The notes under the pieces: model-generated
Told to the model about the DNA's origin: nothing
Databases searched by the model: none
The model's input: only the letters and a program-made list of their open reading frames with translations
Translations under genes and position numbers: made by a program
Part shown: positions 53,990 to 63,032 of the stretch, in pieces
Numbering within the stretch: position 1 is the stretch's first letter
Layout: each line of letters starts with the position of its first letter
From: Anaerolineaceae bacterium
GTDB lineage: Bacteria; Chloroflexota; Anaerolineae; Aggregatilineales; Phototrophicaceae
NCBI GenBank assembly: GCA_002702065.1
Contig: NZXX01000001.1
Location: 2,232,001 to 2,296,000, forward strand
Direction: 5' to 3'
DNA length: 64,000 bases

Positions 53990-55762
53990 ATGCCGATACA
54001 AATTCTGGCAGATCATGTCATCGCACAAATCGCTGCTGGCGAAGTCATCGAGCGACCGGCTTCCGTCATTAAAGAACTGATCGAAAATGCGCTGGATGCC
54101 GACGCATCGACTGTACACATCATGGTAAATAGTGGCGGCAGGCGCCTCATGCGCATCAGCGATGATGGCATGGGTATTCCCGCTGCGGAGGTCGAAACGG
54201 CCTTTGCCCGGCATGCCACCAGCAAGCTCACATCCGCCGATGATCTCTCGCATATCAGAACGCTTGGCTTTCGTGGCGAAGCCCTCGCCAGCATTGCCTC
54301 CATCAGCCGAATGACCATGACTACGCGGGCAGATGCTGAAACCGTGGGCACACGCATCCAACTGGAAGGTGGAAGTCTCCTCCAGCGTCAGACCATTGGT
54401 GCACCAGCCGGTACCATCGTGAGTGTGGAAAATCTGTTTTATAACACCCCTGCCCGCCTCAAATTTCTGAAGGCCGAAAACACCGAAAAACGTCAGATCG
54501 CGCAGGTCGTGACGCGCTATGCGATCGCCTACCCGCATGTGCGTTTCATCCTTGAGCAGGACAACCGCGAGGCATTTCGGTCCAGTGGCAGCGGTCAGCT
54601 TGCCGATGTCATGGTCACGGCTCTGGGCGTCGACACCTTTCGGGACATGATCGAATTTGACAGTGCGGATACAGATCGTCGAGGCTCGATTACGGTGCGC
54701 GGGTTCACGTCATTGCCCAGCCTCAACCGGGCCGACCGATCCAGAATCATGTTGTTCGTCAATGGCCGCTGGGTCCAGGATTCCAGCCTCAGCTATGCCG
54801 TCATCCAGGCATATCACACCCTGCTGATGAAAGGGCGTTTCCCGGTCAGCATCGTGATGATCGAATTGCCGTCTGATGAAGTCGATGTCAACGTACACCC
54901 CACCAAGGCCGAAGTCCGTTTTCAGAACGCCAACGACGTCTTTGCCATCGTGCAGCGCACCATCCGCCGCGCCTTGATCGACATGGCACAGGCACCAGCC
55001 TACAGCCACCGGCAAGGCTTTATCCTGCCCGACCAGTCTCCTGGCAATCAGCAAATAGGCATGGACCTCGATCTGGATTCACCCGGCTGGTTTCCGCACC
55101 AGTACGAGCGTGTGCAGTCTCACCAGAACAGCGATGATTTAGAATCAATCCCGACCGGGCCAGAAGCGCCCCGCCGCCCCAGAACCCTCCCCCTGCTGCG
55201 TGTGGTGGGTCAGGTCGGTGCCAGCTACATTGTGGCGGAAGGTCCGGCAGGCATGTATCTCATCGACCAGCACGCGGCCCACGAGCGCATTCTGTATGAA
55301 CAATTCATGGCTGAACACGCCAGCCACCAGCAGCAGGCGCAGTATACGCTTTCTGCTCAGACGATTGAACTACCCGCACCCGAAGCCCGCTTGATTGAGT
55401 CAAATCTGGAGGCCTTGCAAGCCACCGGCTTCGACCTCGAAGTCTTCGGTCAGAACACATTCCTTATTCGCAGTATCCCTGCCATGCTGGCCGATAAAGA
55501 TCCCGTTGAAGTCGTGGCTGGCATTCTCGAAGAGTTGGAACAGGACAAAACACCTGGGCAGGCCTCTATTGAGGAGAAGATCGTCCAGCGTGTCTGCAAA
55601 CAGGCCGCCGTCAAAGCCGGGACCATCCTCAGCCTTGAAGAAATGCAGGCCATTATTCGTCAGCTCGAACGCACGCAATCACCGCTCACCTGCCCGCATG
55701 GCCGCCCGACCATGCTGCACATGACCAGCGACCAGCTCGCGCGCGAATTTGGACGCAAGTAA
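53990..55762 (+). CDS. mutL: DNA mismatch repair protein MutL, endonuclease type
   Basis: 590 residues from the ATG at 53990, where the family's start (MPIQILADHVIAQIAAGEVI in parts) begins; the longer frame overlaps the kinase. GHKL ATPase motifs are ELIENALDADA, DDGMGIP, and TLGFRGEALASIA. The C-terminal endonuclease motif DQHAAHERILYE (426-437) and CPHGRPT near the end show that this is the nicking form found in bacteria without MutH. Full length. Confidence 0.96.
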   Translation: MPIQILADHVIAQIAAGEVIERPASVIKELIENALDADASTVHIMVNSGGRRLMRISDDGMGIPAAEVETAFARHATSKLTSADDLSHIRTLGFRGEALASIASISRMTMTTRADAETVGTRIQLEGGSLLQRQTIGAPAGTIVSVENLFYNTPARLKFLKAENTEKRQIAQVVTRYAIAYPHVRFILEQDNREAFRSSGSGQLADVMVTALGVDTFRDMIEFDSADTDRRGSITVRGFTSLPSLNRADRSRIMLFVNGRWVQDSSLSYAVIQAYHTLLMKGRFPVSIVMIELPSDEVDVNVHPTKAEVRFQNANDVFAIVQRTIRRALIDMAQAPAYSHRQGFILPDQSPGNQQIGMDLDLDSPGWFPHQYERVQSHQNSDDLESIPTGPEAPRRPRTLPLLRVVGQVGASYIVAEGPAGMYLIDQHAAHERILYEQFMAEHASHQQQAQYTLSAQTIELPAPEARLIESNLEALQATGFDLEVFGQNTFLIRSIPAMLADKDPVEVVAGILEELEQDKTPGQASIEEKIVQRVCKQAAVKAGTILSLEEMQAIIRQLERTQSPLTCPHGRPTMLHMTSDQLAREFGRK

Positions 55763-55765
55763 AAA

Positions 55766-56869
55766 TCAGCGACTCAACCAGTTAAAACGTCGTATTTCCG
55801 GCGCACCGCTTATCACGCGGTAGACACCTGCTTCGTTTGGTTTGGCAACGGTCACGGTCCAGTTGATGATATGGACCTGCCCATCGGTAGGGATCATCGA
55901 CTCTGGCAGCAAGATCGACGTACTACGGGTAATGTCGTTGAAGACCTCGCCGCTGGTCGTATCGCTCACCTGAACCAGATACACTTCATCAGGTCGCAGC
56001 ACCCCCACACTCACCCACTCCAGCAAAAACACACTCGGAGGCACGTTGCCGCCCTGCGGCGGTGAAATCACTATCGGAGCCGCATAGGTAGGCGTAGCGG
56101 TGGGTGTTTCATTACCGGAAGGAGTCGGCGAAAGCGTTGGGGTTGGCGTCGGTGCCGGTACCATCATCACCTGCCCCACACGCAGCAGCGGGCCACAATT
56201 CGGGCCACCACTCTGCACCTCGAAGTTACACCCCGCAAATGAAATATCCGGGTTCAAAACTGCCAGAACCTCCAGCGTGGTGTGATAATTCACCGCAATA
56301 TCAACAACGGTCTGGCCTTCAACAATCGTATGTTCAATAATGGGCGCATCAATGTTCAGCCCGGTTGCCGGCGAGGTAGGCGCAACACCATTCCCCAGAA
56401 CCTGCGCAATATCCGGTGCGGGCGTGAAATCTTCCGGTGTGGGGGTCGCGGTCTGACGTGGAATAAGGATGGTCGCCCCCGCCCCCGGCAGCGAATCGGC
56501 ATCGCGAATGTTTTCGTTCAGTGCCACGACTTCACTGATAACACCAAAATCTCGATAGCCGTACAACTGAATGATATACCCCAGCGTTTCCCCCTGTTGG
56601 ATCACGTGCTCATATGGTCCCGGTGTTGGAGTGGCCGTCGGCGGCATGGTAGGCGGTCCCGGCGTAGCCGTCGGCGTCGCCGTTTCCACCAGCGGTTCAG
56701 TCGGCACTGTCTCCGGGTCTGTGGGGGATGGTGAAGGAGACGGGCTTAGCGCCTGAGTCAGTGGTATCTGTTCTACCGTTGGGCTGGCGTCACCTTGGGG
56801 TGAAGGGGCAAAATTACATGCTGCCAGCGCCGCCACCAGCAGCCCACCGAGAATGAGTCGATATATCAT
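55766..56869 (-). CDS. LysM-domain lipoprotein
   Basis: 367 residues. Lipoprotein signal with lipobox LAAC (Cys18). A Ser/Thr/Pro-rich linker, a LysM domain (HVIQQGETLGYIIQLYG ... LPGAGATILIP), a second LysM-like region (HTIVEGQTVVDIAVNYH), another TP linker, and a C-terminal beta-sandwich (WVSVGVLRPDEVYLVQV). It appears to be a paralogue of the next gene upstream (56872-58227), sharing the second LysM, the linker and the end domain. A wall-bound function is likely. Confidence 0.85.
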   Translation of the reverse strand: MIYRLILGGLLVAALAACNFAPSPQGDASPTVEQIPLTQALSPSPSPSPTDPETVPTEPLVETATPTATPGPPTMPPTATPTPGPYEHVIQQGETLGYIIQLYGYRDFGVISEVVALNENIRDADSLPGAGATILIPRQTATPTPEDFTPAPDIAQVLGNGVAPTSPATGLNIDAPIIEHTIVEGQTVVDIAVNYHTTLEVLAVLNPDISFAGCNFEVQSGGPNCGPLLRVGQVMMVPAPTPTPTLSPTPSGNETPTATPTYAAPIVISPPQGGNVPPSVFLLEWVSVGVLRPDEVYLVQVSDTTSGEVFNDITRSTSILLPESMIPTDGQVHIINWTVTVAKPNEAGVYRVISGAPEIRRFNWLSR

Positions 56870-56871
56870 CT

Positions 56872-58227
56872 CTATTCCTCTGCTGTCCCTTCCCAGACAA
56901 AGATGCGCGGTTCAGTAGTGTAATGTGGGTCATTGGGCACATCGGCATCGACGACGCTTACCGTCCAGCGATACTCATGTCGTCGGCTGTCGCGCCCCTG
57001 CCACTCAACTGGCACAATCAGAAAGAGTTCAGTGGTATCCATTGAATAAGACGTTGATGTGGTAATGTCCTCAACATCAACCCGATAAACCTGTCCCTCA
57101 GCCAGCGAGGCCGAAGCAGCCCAGCGCAGGGTCACCAGTTCCTGCCGGCGAAATAAAGCGCGGTCACCCGGACTGCGCGCACTCGGCGCATTGAACGTTG
57201 GCGTAGCGGTTGGTGTGGGTGTTTCGCTGCCAGAAGGGGTTACCGACAACGTAGGTGTGGGTGTCGGTGCAGGCACGCGTATCTGCTGGCCCTCAATCAG
57301 GTTGACCACACATGACGGGCCGCCACCAAACTCGCCAAAGTCACACTGCGAAAACGCAATTTCCGGGTTTAACTCCGAAAGAATTTTGACATTCGCGCCA
57401 TATTGAAACGCGATTGAAATGACATTTTCGTTTCGCACAATCCGATGCCACATCACGCCCGGTTGCAGGGTCGCAGTGGGCACAGCGATAATCCCGGTAA
57501 AGTCTTCATCCGCCACCGCGACAACAGCCGCAGCTGAACTTGCTTCATCGCCCGCCGGTTCTACGCCCTCGGTTACTTCCAGATTTGGGCCTGGCGTCGC
57601 TGTCGGCCAGGGAATTTCCAGCGTTTGCCCAACCTGAATGACTTCGGCTGAGCTTAAATTATTCAAATCAAGAACCAGATCAATCACATCCAGGTCTTTG
57701 TGACCACACCGGGATACCAGCGCAATCAGGCTGTCCCCGGACTGAACTTGCTGCATACAGGGCCCCGGCGTTTCGGTCGGTGCGGGTGAAGGTGTTACCG
57801 TGCGCGTCGGCGGCGCATCAGCCGTCACCGTCGGCAAAAACAGAGTGGGCTGTACGGTATTTGTCACCAGGTCAACCGCATTCTCCATCGTCGCCACCAC
57901 GGTCTGTGTCGTGATGCTCTCCACAGAAGTCCCAACACCAAGAAATGCCATCAGGCGGGAAGCACCAAACAGCGTGACGCCACCACAGACCAGGACAGCG
58001 AGCAGCAACGTTCCCCCAAGAATATAGGAGCCACCCCGCCATTTCAGTTGACTTTCGACGAGGTCCGTTTCGCCATAATGAAAATCGTAGTTCTTTGGCT
58101 GCGTGCTGCTGGATTGCTCGTATTGATCAATAACAGCAACACCTTGCAGGCTGGCACCACAAGCGCTGCATTCCTTGGCCTGCTCTGGGGCTGGTGTGTT
58201 GCAAATCGGACAAATCTTATAGCGCAA
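56872..58227 (-). CDS. Zinc-ribbon, membrane-anchored LysM protein
   Basis: 451 residues. The N-terminus is a zinc ribbon (CPICN at 6-10, CSACG at 20-24), followed by one membrane helix near 70-92, so the ribbon lies in the cytoplasm and the rest outside. Two LysM regions (QVQSGDSLIALVSRCG; HRIVRNENVISIAFQYG), TP-rich linkers and a C-terminal beta domain follow. Two bases separate it from the lipoprotein paralogue downstream. It could couple a cytoplasmic signal to wall binding, which is inference. Confidence 0.8.
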   Translation of the reverse strand: MRYKICPICNTPAPEQAKECSACGASLQGVAVIDQYEQSSSTQPKNYDFHYGETDLVESQLKWRGGSYILGGTLLLAVLVCGGVTLFGASRLMAFLGVGTSVESITTQTVVATMENAVDLVTNTVQPTLFLPTVTADAPPTRTVTPSPAPTETPGPCMQQVQSGDSLIALVSRCGHKDLDVIDLVLDLNNLSSAEVIQVGQTLEIPWPTATPGPNLEVTEGVEPAGDEASSAAAVVAVADEDFTGIIAVPTATLQPGVMWHRIVRNENVISIAFQYGANVKILSELNPEIAFSQCDFGEFGGGPSCVVNLIEGQQIRVPAPTPTPTLSVTPSGSETPTPTATPTFNAPSARSPGDRALFRRQELVTLRWAASASLAEGQVYRVDVEDITTSTSYSMDTTELFLIVPVEWQGRDSRRHEYRWTVSVVDADVPNDPHYTTEPRIFVWEGTAEE

Positions 58228-58337
58228 TACAGAACCTCATTACATCTTCTGTTTCTGTCGCGCTCAACATTATACTCCTGACAGCATCATACGCGAGGGT
58301 TTTCTCGGCGTTGTCCCCATAGCGACAGATACTTGAG

Positions 58338-58366
58338 TTGCAGTGCAGATTCTTTCATGCTAGACT
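58338..58366 (+). promoter_or_regulatory. Promoter for the receiver-ParA fusion gene
   Basis: TTGCAG at 58338-58343, 17-base spacer, TAGACT at 58361-58366. It places the transcript start after the GTG at 58367 and thus favours the ATG at 58409. Confidence 0.6.
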
Positions 58367-58408
58367 GTGAAAAATCAAGAGATAGCATTTACCCGGGCGT
58401 GGCGCACA

Positions 58409-59566
58409 ATGTCGGAAAAAATTCTTATCGTCGATGACGATATTGATAGTTTAAAACTCATTGGTCTGATGCTTCAACGACATGGCTACGAAGTCATGGC
58501 CGCCAACGCCGGGATGCAGGCGTTAAGCAAGGCGGGTACAGACCGCCCAGATTTGATCATTCTTGATGTCATGATGCCAGACATGGATGGTTACGAAGTC
58601 TGTCGCAGACTGCGCGCCAACCAGGCAACACGCGGCATTCCGATCATCATGTTCACCGCGAAAACGTTGGTAGACGATAAGGTCGCTGGCTTCGAGGCTG
58701 GCGCTGATGATTACCTGACCAAGCCCACGCATCCGGCAGAATTGGCGTCACGCGTCAAAGCCATCCTGGCCCGCAGCGCCGGTCAGCGGAGTCAGGTGCC
58801 GTCACGCGGCATGACGATGGGTTTTATCGGCGCGAAGGGCGGGGTTGGCACAACCACCCTGGCGCTCAACGCCACAGCCGCGCTGGTCCTCGGTGGTGAA
58901 ACACCCATCGTGGCAGATTTTCGACTGGGGTCCGGCAGCCTTAGCCTGTTGTTGGGGATGCCGCACACAGCGTCGCTGGCCAACGTATTGACGAAGCCAG
59001 TCGCCGATATTACGCCCGCTACGCTGGAAAAAGAACTCTACACCCATGCGTCGAACATCCGGGCGCTGCTGTCATCCATCAACCCCCAGGAAGCCCAGCT
59101 TCAATTCGCGCAGGAAGCCGCAGCAGCAGTGATCAGCAACTTGCGTTTGCTCTCCCACCATGTCATCGTCGATCTGGGCAGCCAGTATAACGCCACCGTT
59201 CAGCATCTACAGCATGAAATGGATCAGATCGTTCTGGTGGTTGATCCATTTCGTATCACTCTGGCGATGGCAAGAGAGTTGATTCAGGAACTGGAAGATA
59301 CCACAAGCCTGACGGACCGGATTCATGTCGTGGCCGTCAACCGCACACCCCACAACCTGCCCTGGAGCGAGATCGAACAAACGCTTGGCAGAGAATTACG
59401 GGCAGTCATCACGGATGCGCCGGACCTTGCCCAAGAAGCCGCCAGGACCACGACGCCGATGACGATGCTTCAGCCCAATGCCATTGTGTCCAACCAGATC
59501 GTAAAGCTCACGGAAGATCTTAATACGCGCACACGGGCAATGGCTGGTAGCCGCTTGCTCACCTGA
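58409..59566 (+). CDS. Response-regulator receiver fused to ParA/MinD ATPase (CpaE-like)
   Basis: 385 residues. CheY-type receiver 1-122 with D10/D11, phosphoacceptor D53 (ILDVMMPDMDG) and K105. A deviant Walker A ATPase of the ParA/MinD class follows: AKGGVGTTTLALN (142-154), then VIVDLGSQYN (Walker B-like) and VLVVDPFRITLAMA. This architecture is that of CpaE/TadZ pilus-positioning proteins. No pilus genes are near. A GAF-domain kinase comes next and could phosphorylate it. Confidence 0.88.
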   Translation: MSEKILIVDDDIDSLKLIGLMLQRHGYEVMAANAGMQALSKAGTDRPDLIILDVMMPDMDGYEVCRRLRANQATRGIPIIMFTAKTLVDDKVAGFEAGADDYLTKPTHPAELASRVKAILARSAGQRSQVPSRGMTMGFIGAKGGVGTTTLALNATAALVLGGETPIVADFRLGSGSLSLLLGMPHTASLANVLTKPVADITPATLEKELYTHASNIRALLSSINPQEAQLQFAQEAAAAVISNLRLLSHHVIVDLGSQYNATVQHLQHEMDQIVLVVDPFRITLAMARELIQELEDTTSLTDRIHVVAVNRTPHNLPWSEIEQTLGRELRAVITDAPDLAQEAARTTTPMTMLQPNAIVSNQIVKLTEDLNTRTRAMAGSRLLT

Positions 59567-59897
59567 CCATGTTGCATCTGCGATTGCTGGCTACACCTGA
59601 CAGCAACCATCTTTTTAACCAACCGGTGGTCAGTCAATTTGCGTCTGCTCCCAGGCTTGCGTATCATGCTTATAATACAGTGAGTTTTCGTTATCCATTG
59701 GCAGATCGGTATCGCATTCAATCCAAATGCTGTACAGCCAACCAATAATGTAAATTTGATCAGGAACGCAAGGGGCTGGCACCCGTTCAAGGGAACAAGG
59801 TTGAACGTCTCTGCCATTTCAGTATCACAAATGGGCTAAGGGATGACCATAACACTCACCTTATTGCCATAATCATGCGCCTTCTGGAGACGTTGAG
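59567..59897. other. Intergenic region without a gene
   Basis: 331 bases between the receiver-ParA gene and the GAF-kinase gene. It holds a TATAAT at 59671-59676 without a good -35 box, and a CATAAT at 59868-59873 that may serve the kinase. No supported coding frame, strong hairpin or tRNA is visible. Confidence 0.6.
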
Positions 59898-61100
59898 ATG
59901 AGTGCCGAAACACGAGACCCGCAATCGCTGCTGTCCCATTATGAATATCTGATCGAAATCAGTCAGCAGTTAACCTCCACGCTTGACCTGACCGAACTCC
60001 TGCGCAAGATTACCGCCGGAGCCGAACAACTGACAGACACCGAAGCGTCGTCCATTATGCTCTACGATTCACAGGTGGGGGCGCTGCGTTTTGAAGTCAC
60101 ATCAAACCTGAATCCGGATCAGACAGAATCAATCATCATTCCCATCGAAGGCAGCATTGCCGGGTGGATATTTCAGCACGGCGAACCACGCGTGATCGAG
60201 GATGTCACCACCGAACCCAGCTACTTTGGTCAGGTGGCGGATACGGTCGACCTGCAAACCCGAAATTTGCTCGGCGTGCCGATGCGCGCTCATGATAAAG
60301 TTATCGGTGTGCTGGAAGCCCTCAACAAGCGCGATGGGCAGAAGTTCAACGAACAGGATATTCGCACCTTAACCACACTCGCCAGTCAGGCGGCTATCGC
60401 CATTGAAAATGCCCGCTTGTTCCAGCAAAGTGACTTTATTGCAGAGATGGTTCATGAACTGCGCACCCCTCTGGTCGCCCTTAAGGCAAGCACATCGCTG
60501 CTGCTGCGGCCAGACCTGCCGGAGGACAAACGAGAGGATACGATCCTCACCATGCGGGCAGAAACGGAACGCCTCATTCGTATGACAAGCGAATTTCTGG
60601 ACCTGGCCCGGCTCGAATCCGGTCGGGCGCATCTCAATGTCGCCCCGTTCGAGCTAGACAAGTTGATTGACGAATGTGTCGAGATTGTAAAACATCAGGC
60701 AGCCAGTAAGGATGTCACCATCGACATGGGTGATCTTGACTTTCTGCTGAAGGGGGACCGTGCCAAAGTCAAACAGGTCTTGCTCAACTTGCTGACGAAT
60801 GCGATCAAGTACAATCGTGAAGGCGGAACAATTACGGTAACCGCCCAGAGCAGCAACGATTACGATACCACCTATACGGAGATCGCCGTAGCGGATACGG
60901 GCCTGGGAATATCACCTGAACACCAAAAGAATATGTTCCAGAAGTTTTTCCGTGTGGCCGATGCGGAAGGCTACGCCCATGGCACGGGGCTTGGCCTGGC
61001 GATCGCCCGGCACATCATCGAAGCCCACAGCGGACGAATCTGGCTGGAAAGTGAGCAGGGCGTTGGCTCAACCTTTTATATCACCCTGCCCTGCGCTTAA
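59898..61100 (+). CDS. GAF-domain sensor histidine kinase
   Basis: 400 residues, cytoplasmic. GAF domain about 20-165 (ASSIMLYDSQVGALRFEV; MRAHDKVIGVLEALNKRDG), HisKA with H186 in VHELRTPLVALKAS, HATPase with NLLTNAIKYN, DTGLGIS and GTGLGLAIARHII. GGAG lies nine bases before the ATG. The receiver-ParA fusion 331 bases upstream is the nearest possible partner. Its end overlaps the convergent alcohol dehydrogenase gene by four bases. Confidence 0.92.
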   Translation: MSAETRDPQSLLSHYEYLIEISQQLTSTLDLTELLRKITAGAEQLTDTEASSIMLYDSQVGALRFEVTSNLNPDQTESIIIPIEGSIAGWIFQHGEPRVIEDVTTEPSYFGQVADTVDLQTRNLLGVPMRAHDKVIGVLEALNKRDGQKFNEQDIRTLTTLASQAAIAIENARLFQQSDFIAEMVHELRTPLVALKASTSLLLRPDLPEDKREDTILTMRAETERLIRMTSEFLDLARLESGRAHLNVAPFELDKLIDECVEIVKHQAASKDVTIDMGDLDFLLKGDRAKVKQVLLNLLTNAIKYNREGGTITVTAQSSNDYDTTYTEIAVADTGLGISPEHQKNMFQKFFRVADAEGYAHGTGLGLAIARHIIEAHSGRIWLESEQGVGSTFYITLPCA

Positions 61101-62047
61101 ATCTCAAGCAGCACCTTGAGTACCCCATGCTGCCGGGCATGAGCGACAGCGTCCTGTGCCCGCTCCAATGGATAACGCGCCTCAATCATCGAACGAACAT
61201 CAACCAGTTGTTTGTCAAACAGCCGTAAAGCGGCGTCAAATGGCCCACAGCGACTGCCAACGACGCGTATCTCACGAACCGCGACCTGCGTAAGATCGGC
61301 CTGCGGGGTACCTCGATATGTGCTCTTAAGCACGATGGTCCCGCGTGAGCGCACCAACCGCAGCGCATCCGCAAACCCACTCGCCTGTCCCGTACAATCC
61401 ACCACAATGTCTGCCTGTTCCGCAGCAAGCTCATCAATCGAATAGGCAGGGATATGCCAGCGGTCCAGCAGGTCAGCCTGCTTTTGATGCCGCACCACCC
61501 CGGCAACATCGGCGCCCGTCAGCTTCAACACCTGAGCCGCCAGCATCCCCAACTTGCCAACGCCCACAACCAGCACACGATGTCGTGGCGCAATCCACAC
61601 GGCTTCAGGGATTTGCAACACGGCAGCCAGAGGTTCGGTGAATACAGCCACATCATCGTCAATCCCTGACGGAACCACATGCAAATTGGCAACATCCAGC
61701 GTCAGGAAATCCGCAAAGGCACCCGCGTGGCCATGTATGCCAATCGCCGCACGGTTGCGACACTGGCTGACAATACCCTGCCGGCAAAAATCGCACACTT
61801 TACAACCAACATTGATTTCCCCGACCACGCGTTTCCCTACGAGGTGGGCGGGGCCTTCAGCCACATCAGCGACAAATTCGTGCCCCAGAATACCGGAAAA
61901 ATCGTACATCCCATCGATCAATTCCAGATCTGTATTACAGATGCCTGCCAGGCGAATTTTCAGCAGCGCTTCGTCTGCGTCCGGCACAGGCTGAGTAACC
62001 TCATGTTCCAGACGCAAGTCGCCGTCATAACGCAAGGCACGCATCAT
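61097..62047 (-). CDS. Zinc-dependent alcohol dehydrogenase (MDR family)
   Basis: 316 residues. Catalytic zinc ligands C37 and H56-E57 (GHEF), structural zinc cysteines C82, C85, C88 and C96, and the nucleotide-binding VGVGKLGMLAAQ. It is shorter than the usual 340-360 residues, chiefly by trimmed loops. The substrate is unknown; polyol and threonine dehydrogenases lie in the same group. It lies six bases downstream of secF on the same strand. Confidence 0.88.
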   Translation of the reverse strand: MMRALRYDGDLRLEHEVTQPVPDADEALLKIRLAGICNTDLELIDGMYDFSGILGHEFVADVAEGPAHLVGKRVVGEINVGCKVCDFCRQGIVSQCRNRAAIGIHGHAGAFADFLTLDVANLHVVPSGIDDDVAVFTEPLAAVLQIPEAVWIAPRHRVLVVGVGKLGMLAAQVLKLTGADVAGVVRHQKQADLLDRWHIPAYSIDELAAEQADIVVDCTGQASGFADALRLVRSRGTIVLKSTYRGTPQADLTQVAVREIRVVGSRCGPFDAALRLFDKQLVDVRSMIEARYPLERAQDAVAHARQHGVLKVLLEI

Positions 62048-62053
62048 CGCGGT

Positions 62054-63010
62054 TTAGGCTTCAACACTGGCAGGTCGGGCGTGCACCGCCGACCGTAAGA
62101 ACGGAATTTCCCCCTGCTCCCACGCCACAAGCAGCGGAACCGCCGTGAAGATAGACGAGTAGGTACCGGAAAGTAACCCGGCAAACAGAATGAAGATAAA
62201 CTGTTTGATGGTATCGCCACCAAATAACAAGATGGCCGCCATAATGAAGAAGGCGTTTAGCTGAGTCGCCAGCGAACGATGAATCGATTCGAGGATACTC
62301 CGGTTCACAATCGTTTCGTATGGCTCACCCAGGTATTTCGGAATATTCTCGCGAATACGATCAAACAACACAATCGTATCCTGAATCGAGAAGCCCACAA
62401 TCGTAAGCAAGGCGGTCAAGAACAGAGCATCCGCCTCCCATCCGAAAATCAGCCCGGTCAGCGACATCACACTGCACACAACCAGCACGTCATGGATCAT
62501 CGCCGCGACAGCACATACGCCATAGCGCCATGCATTCGGAACCTGACGAAAGGCAACCACAATAAAGCCGATCACCACCAGCGCCGCCACAAAAACGGCA
62601 ATCACTGCCGACCGTGTCACTTCCTGCCCAATGGTGGCGGATACACTTTCCGTCCGAGACAGTTCCGTGTTGACCGGTGCCAGACTGTTTAATTCCGCCA
62701 GAATCTGGTCTGATAGAGATGGGTCCTGAATAGAAGACCGCACAGACCAGCGATTTTGCGACGAATCACCCAGGGCCTGCACCACAACGTTTTCGTCGCC
62801 AAATTGCTCGAAAACATCCCGAATACTGGCTTCGGTTGCCCCGCCTTCGGTGTAGGTCAGCTCATAGAGGCTGCCACCCACAAAGTCGATACTTAACCGA
62901 AAGGGCGACCCCAGGGTGATCGTTGAATAGATCATGAGCAGAATGCCGGGGATAATCACGGCAGCAGAAATCAGAAAGAAGTAACGTCGTTTCTCAATCA
63001 GCGTAAACAT
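62054..63010 (-). CDS. secF: Protein-export membrane protein SecF
   Basis: 318 residues from the ATG at 63010, behind GAGGAGAG; the TTG three bases earlier is less likely. First helix, then DFVGGSLYEL, a periplasmic domain, and the five-helix block with VGFSIQDTIVLFDRIREN (D and R conserved) and NRSILESIHRSLATQLN. SecF works with SecD to pull exported proteins using proton flow. Nineteen bases downstream of secD. Confidence 0.96.
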   Translation of the reverse strand: MFTLIEKRRYFFLISAAVIIPGILLMIYSTITLGSPFRLSIDFVGGSLYELTYTEGGATEASIRDVFEQFGDENVVVQALGDSSQNRWSVRSSIQDPSLSDQILAELNSLAPVNTELSRTESVSATIGQEVTRSAVIAVFVAALVVIGFIVVAFRQVPNAWRYGVCAVAAMIHDVLVVCSVMSLTGLIFGWEADALFLTALLTIVGFSIQDTIVLFDRIRENIPKYLGEPYETIVNRSILESIHRSLATQLNAFFIMAAILLFGGDTIKQFIFILFAGLLSGTYSSIFTAVPLLVAWEQGEIPFLRSAVHARPASVEA

Positions 63011-63032
63011 CAATTGCTCTCCTCAGCCCGGA

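Noticed and set aside
59470-59817. 115-residue minus-strand frame in the gap after the receiver-ParA gene
   Set aside because: Overlaps the end of a well-supported gene, has no ribosome site, and its composition is not protein-like.
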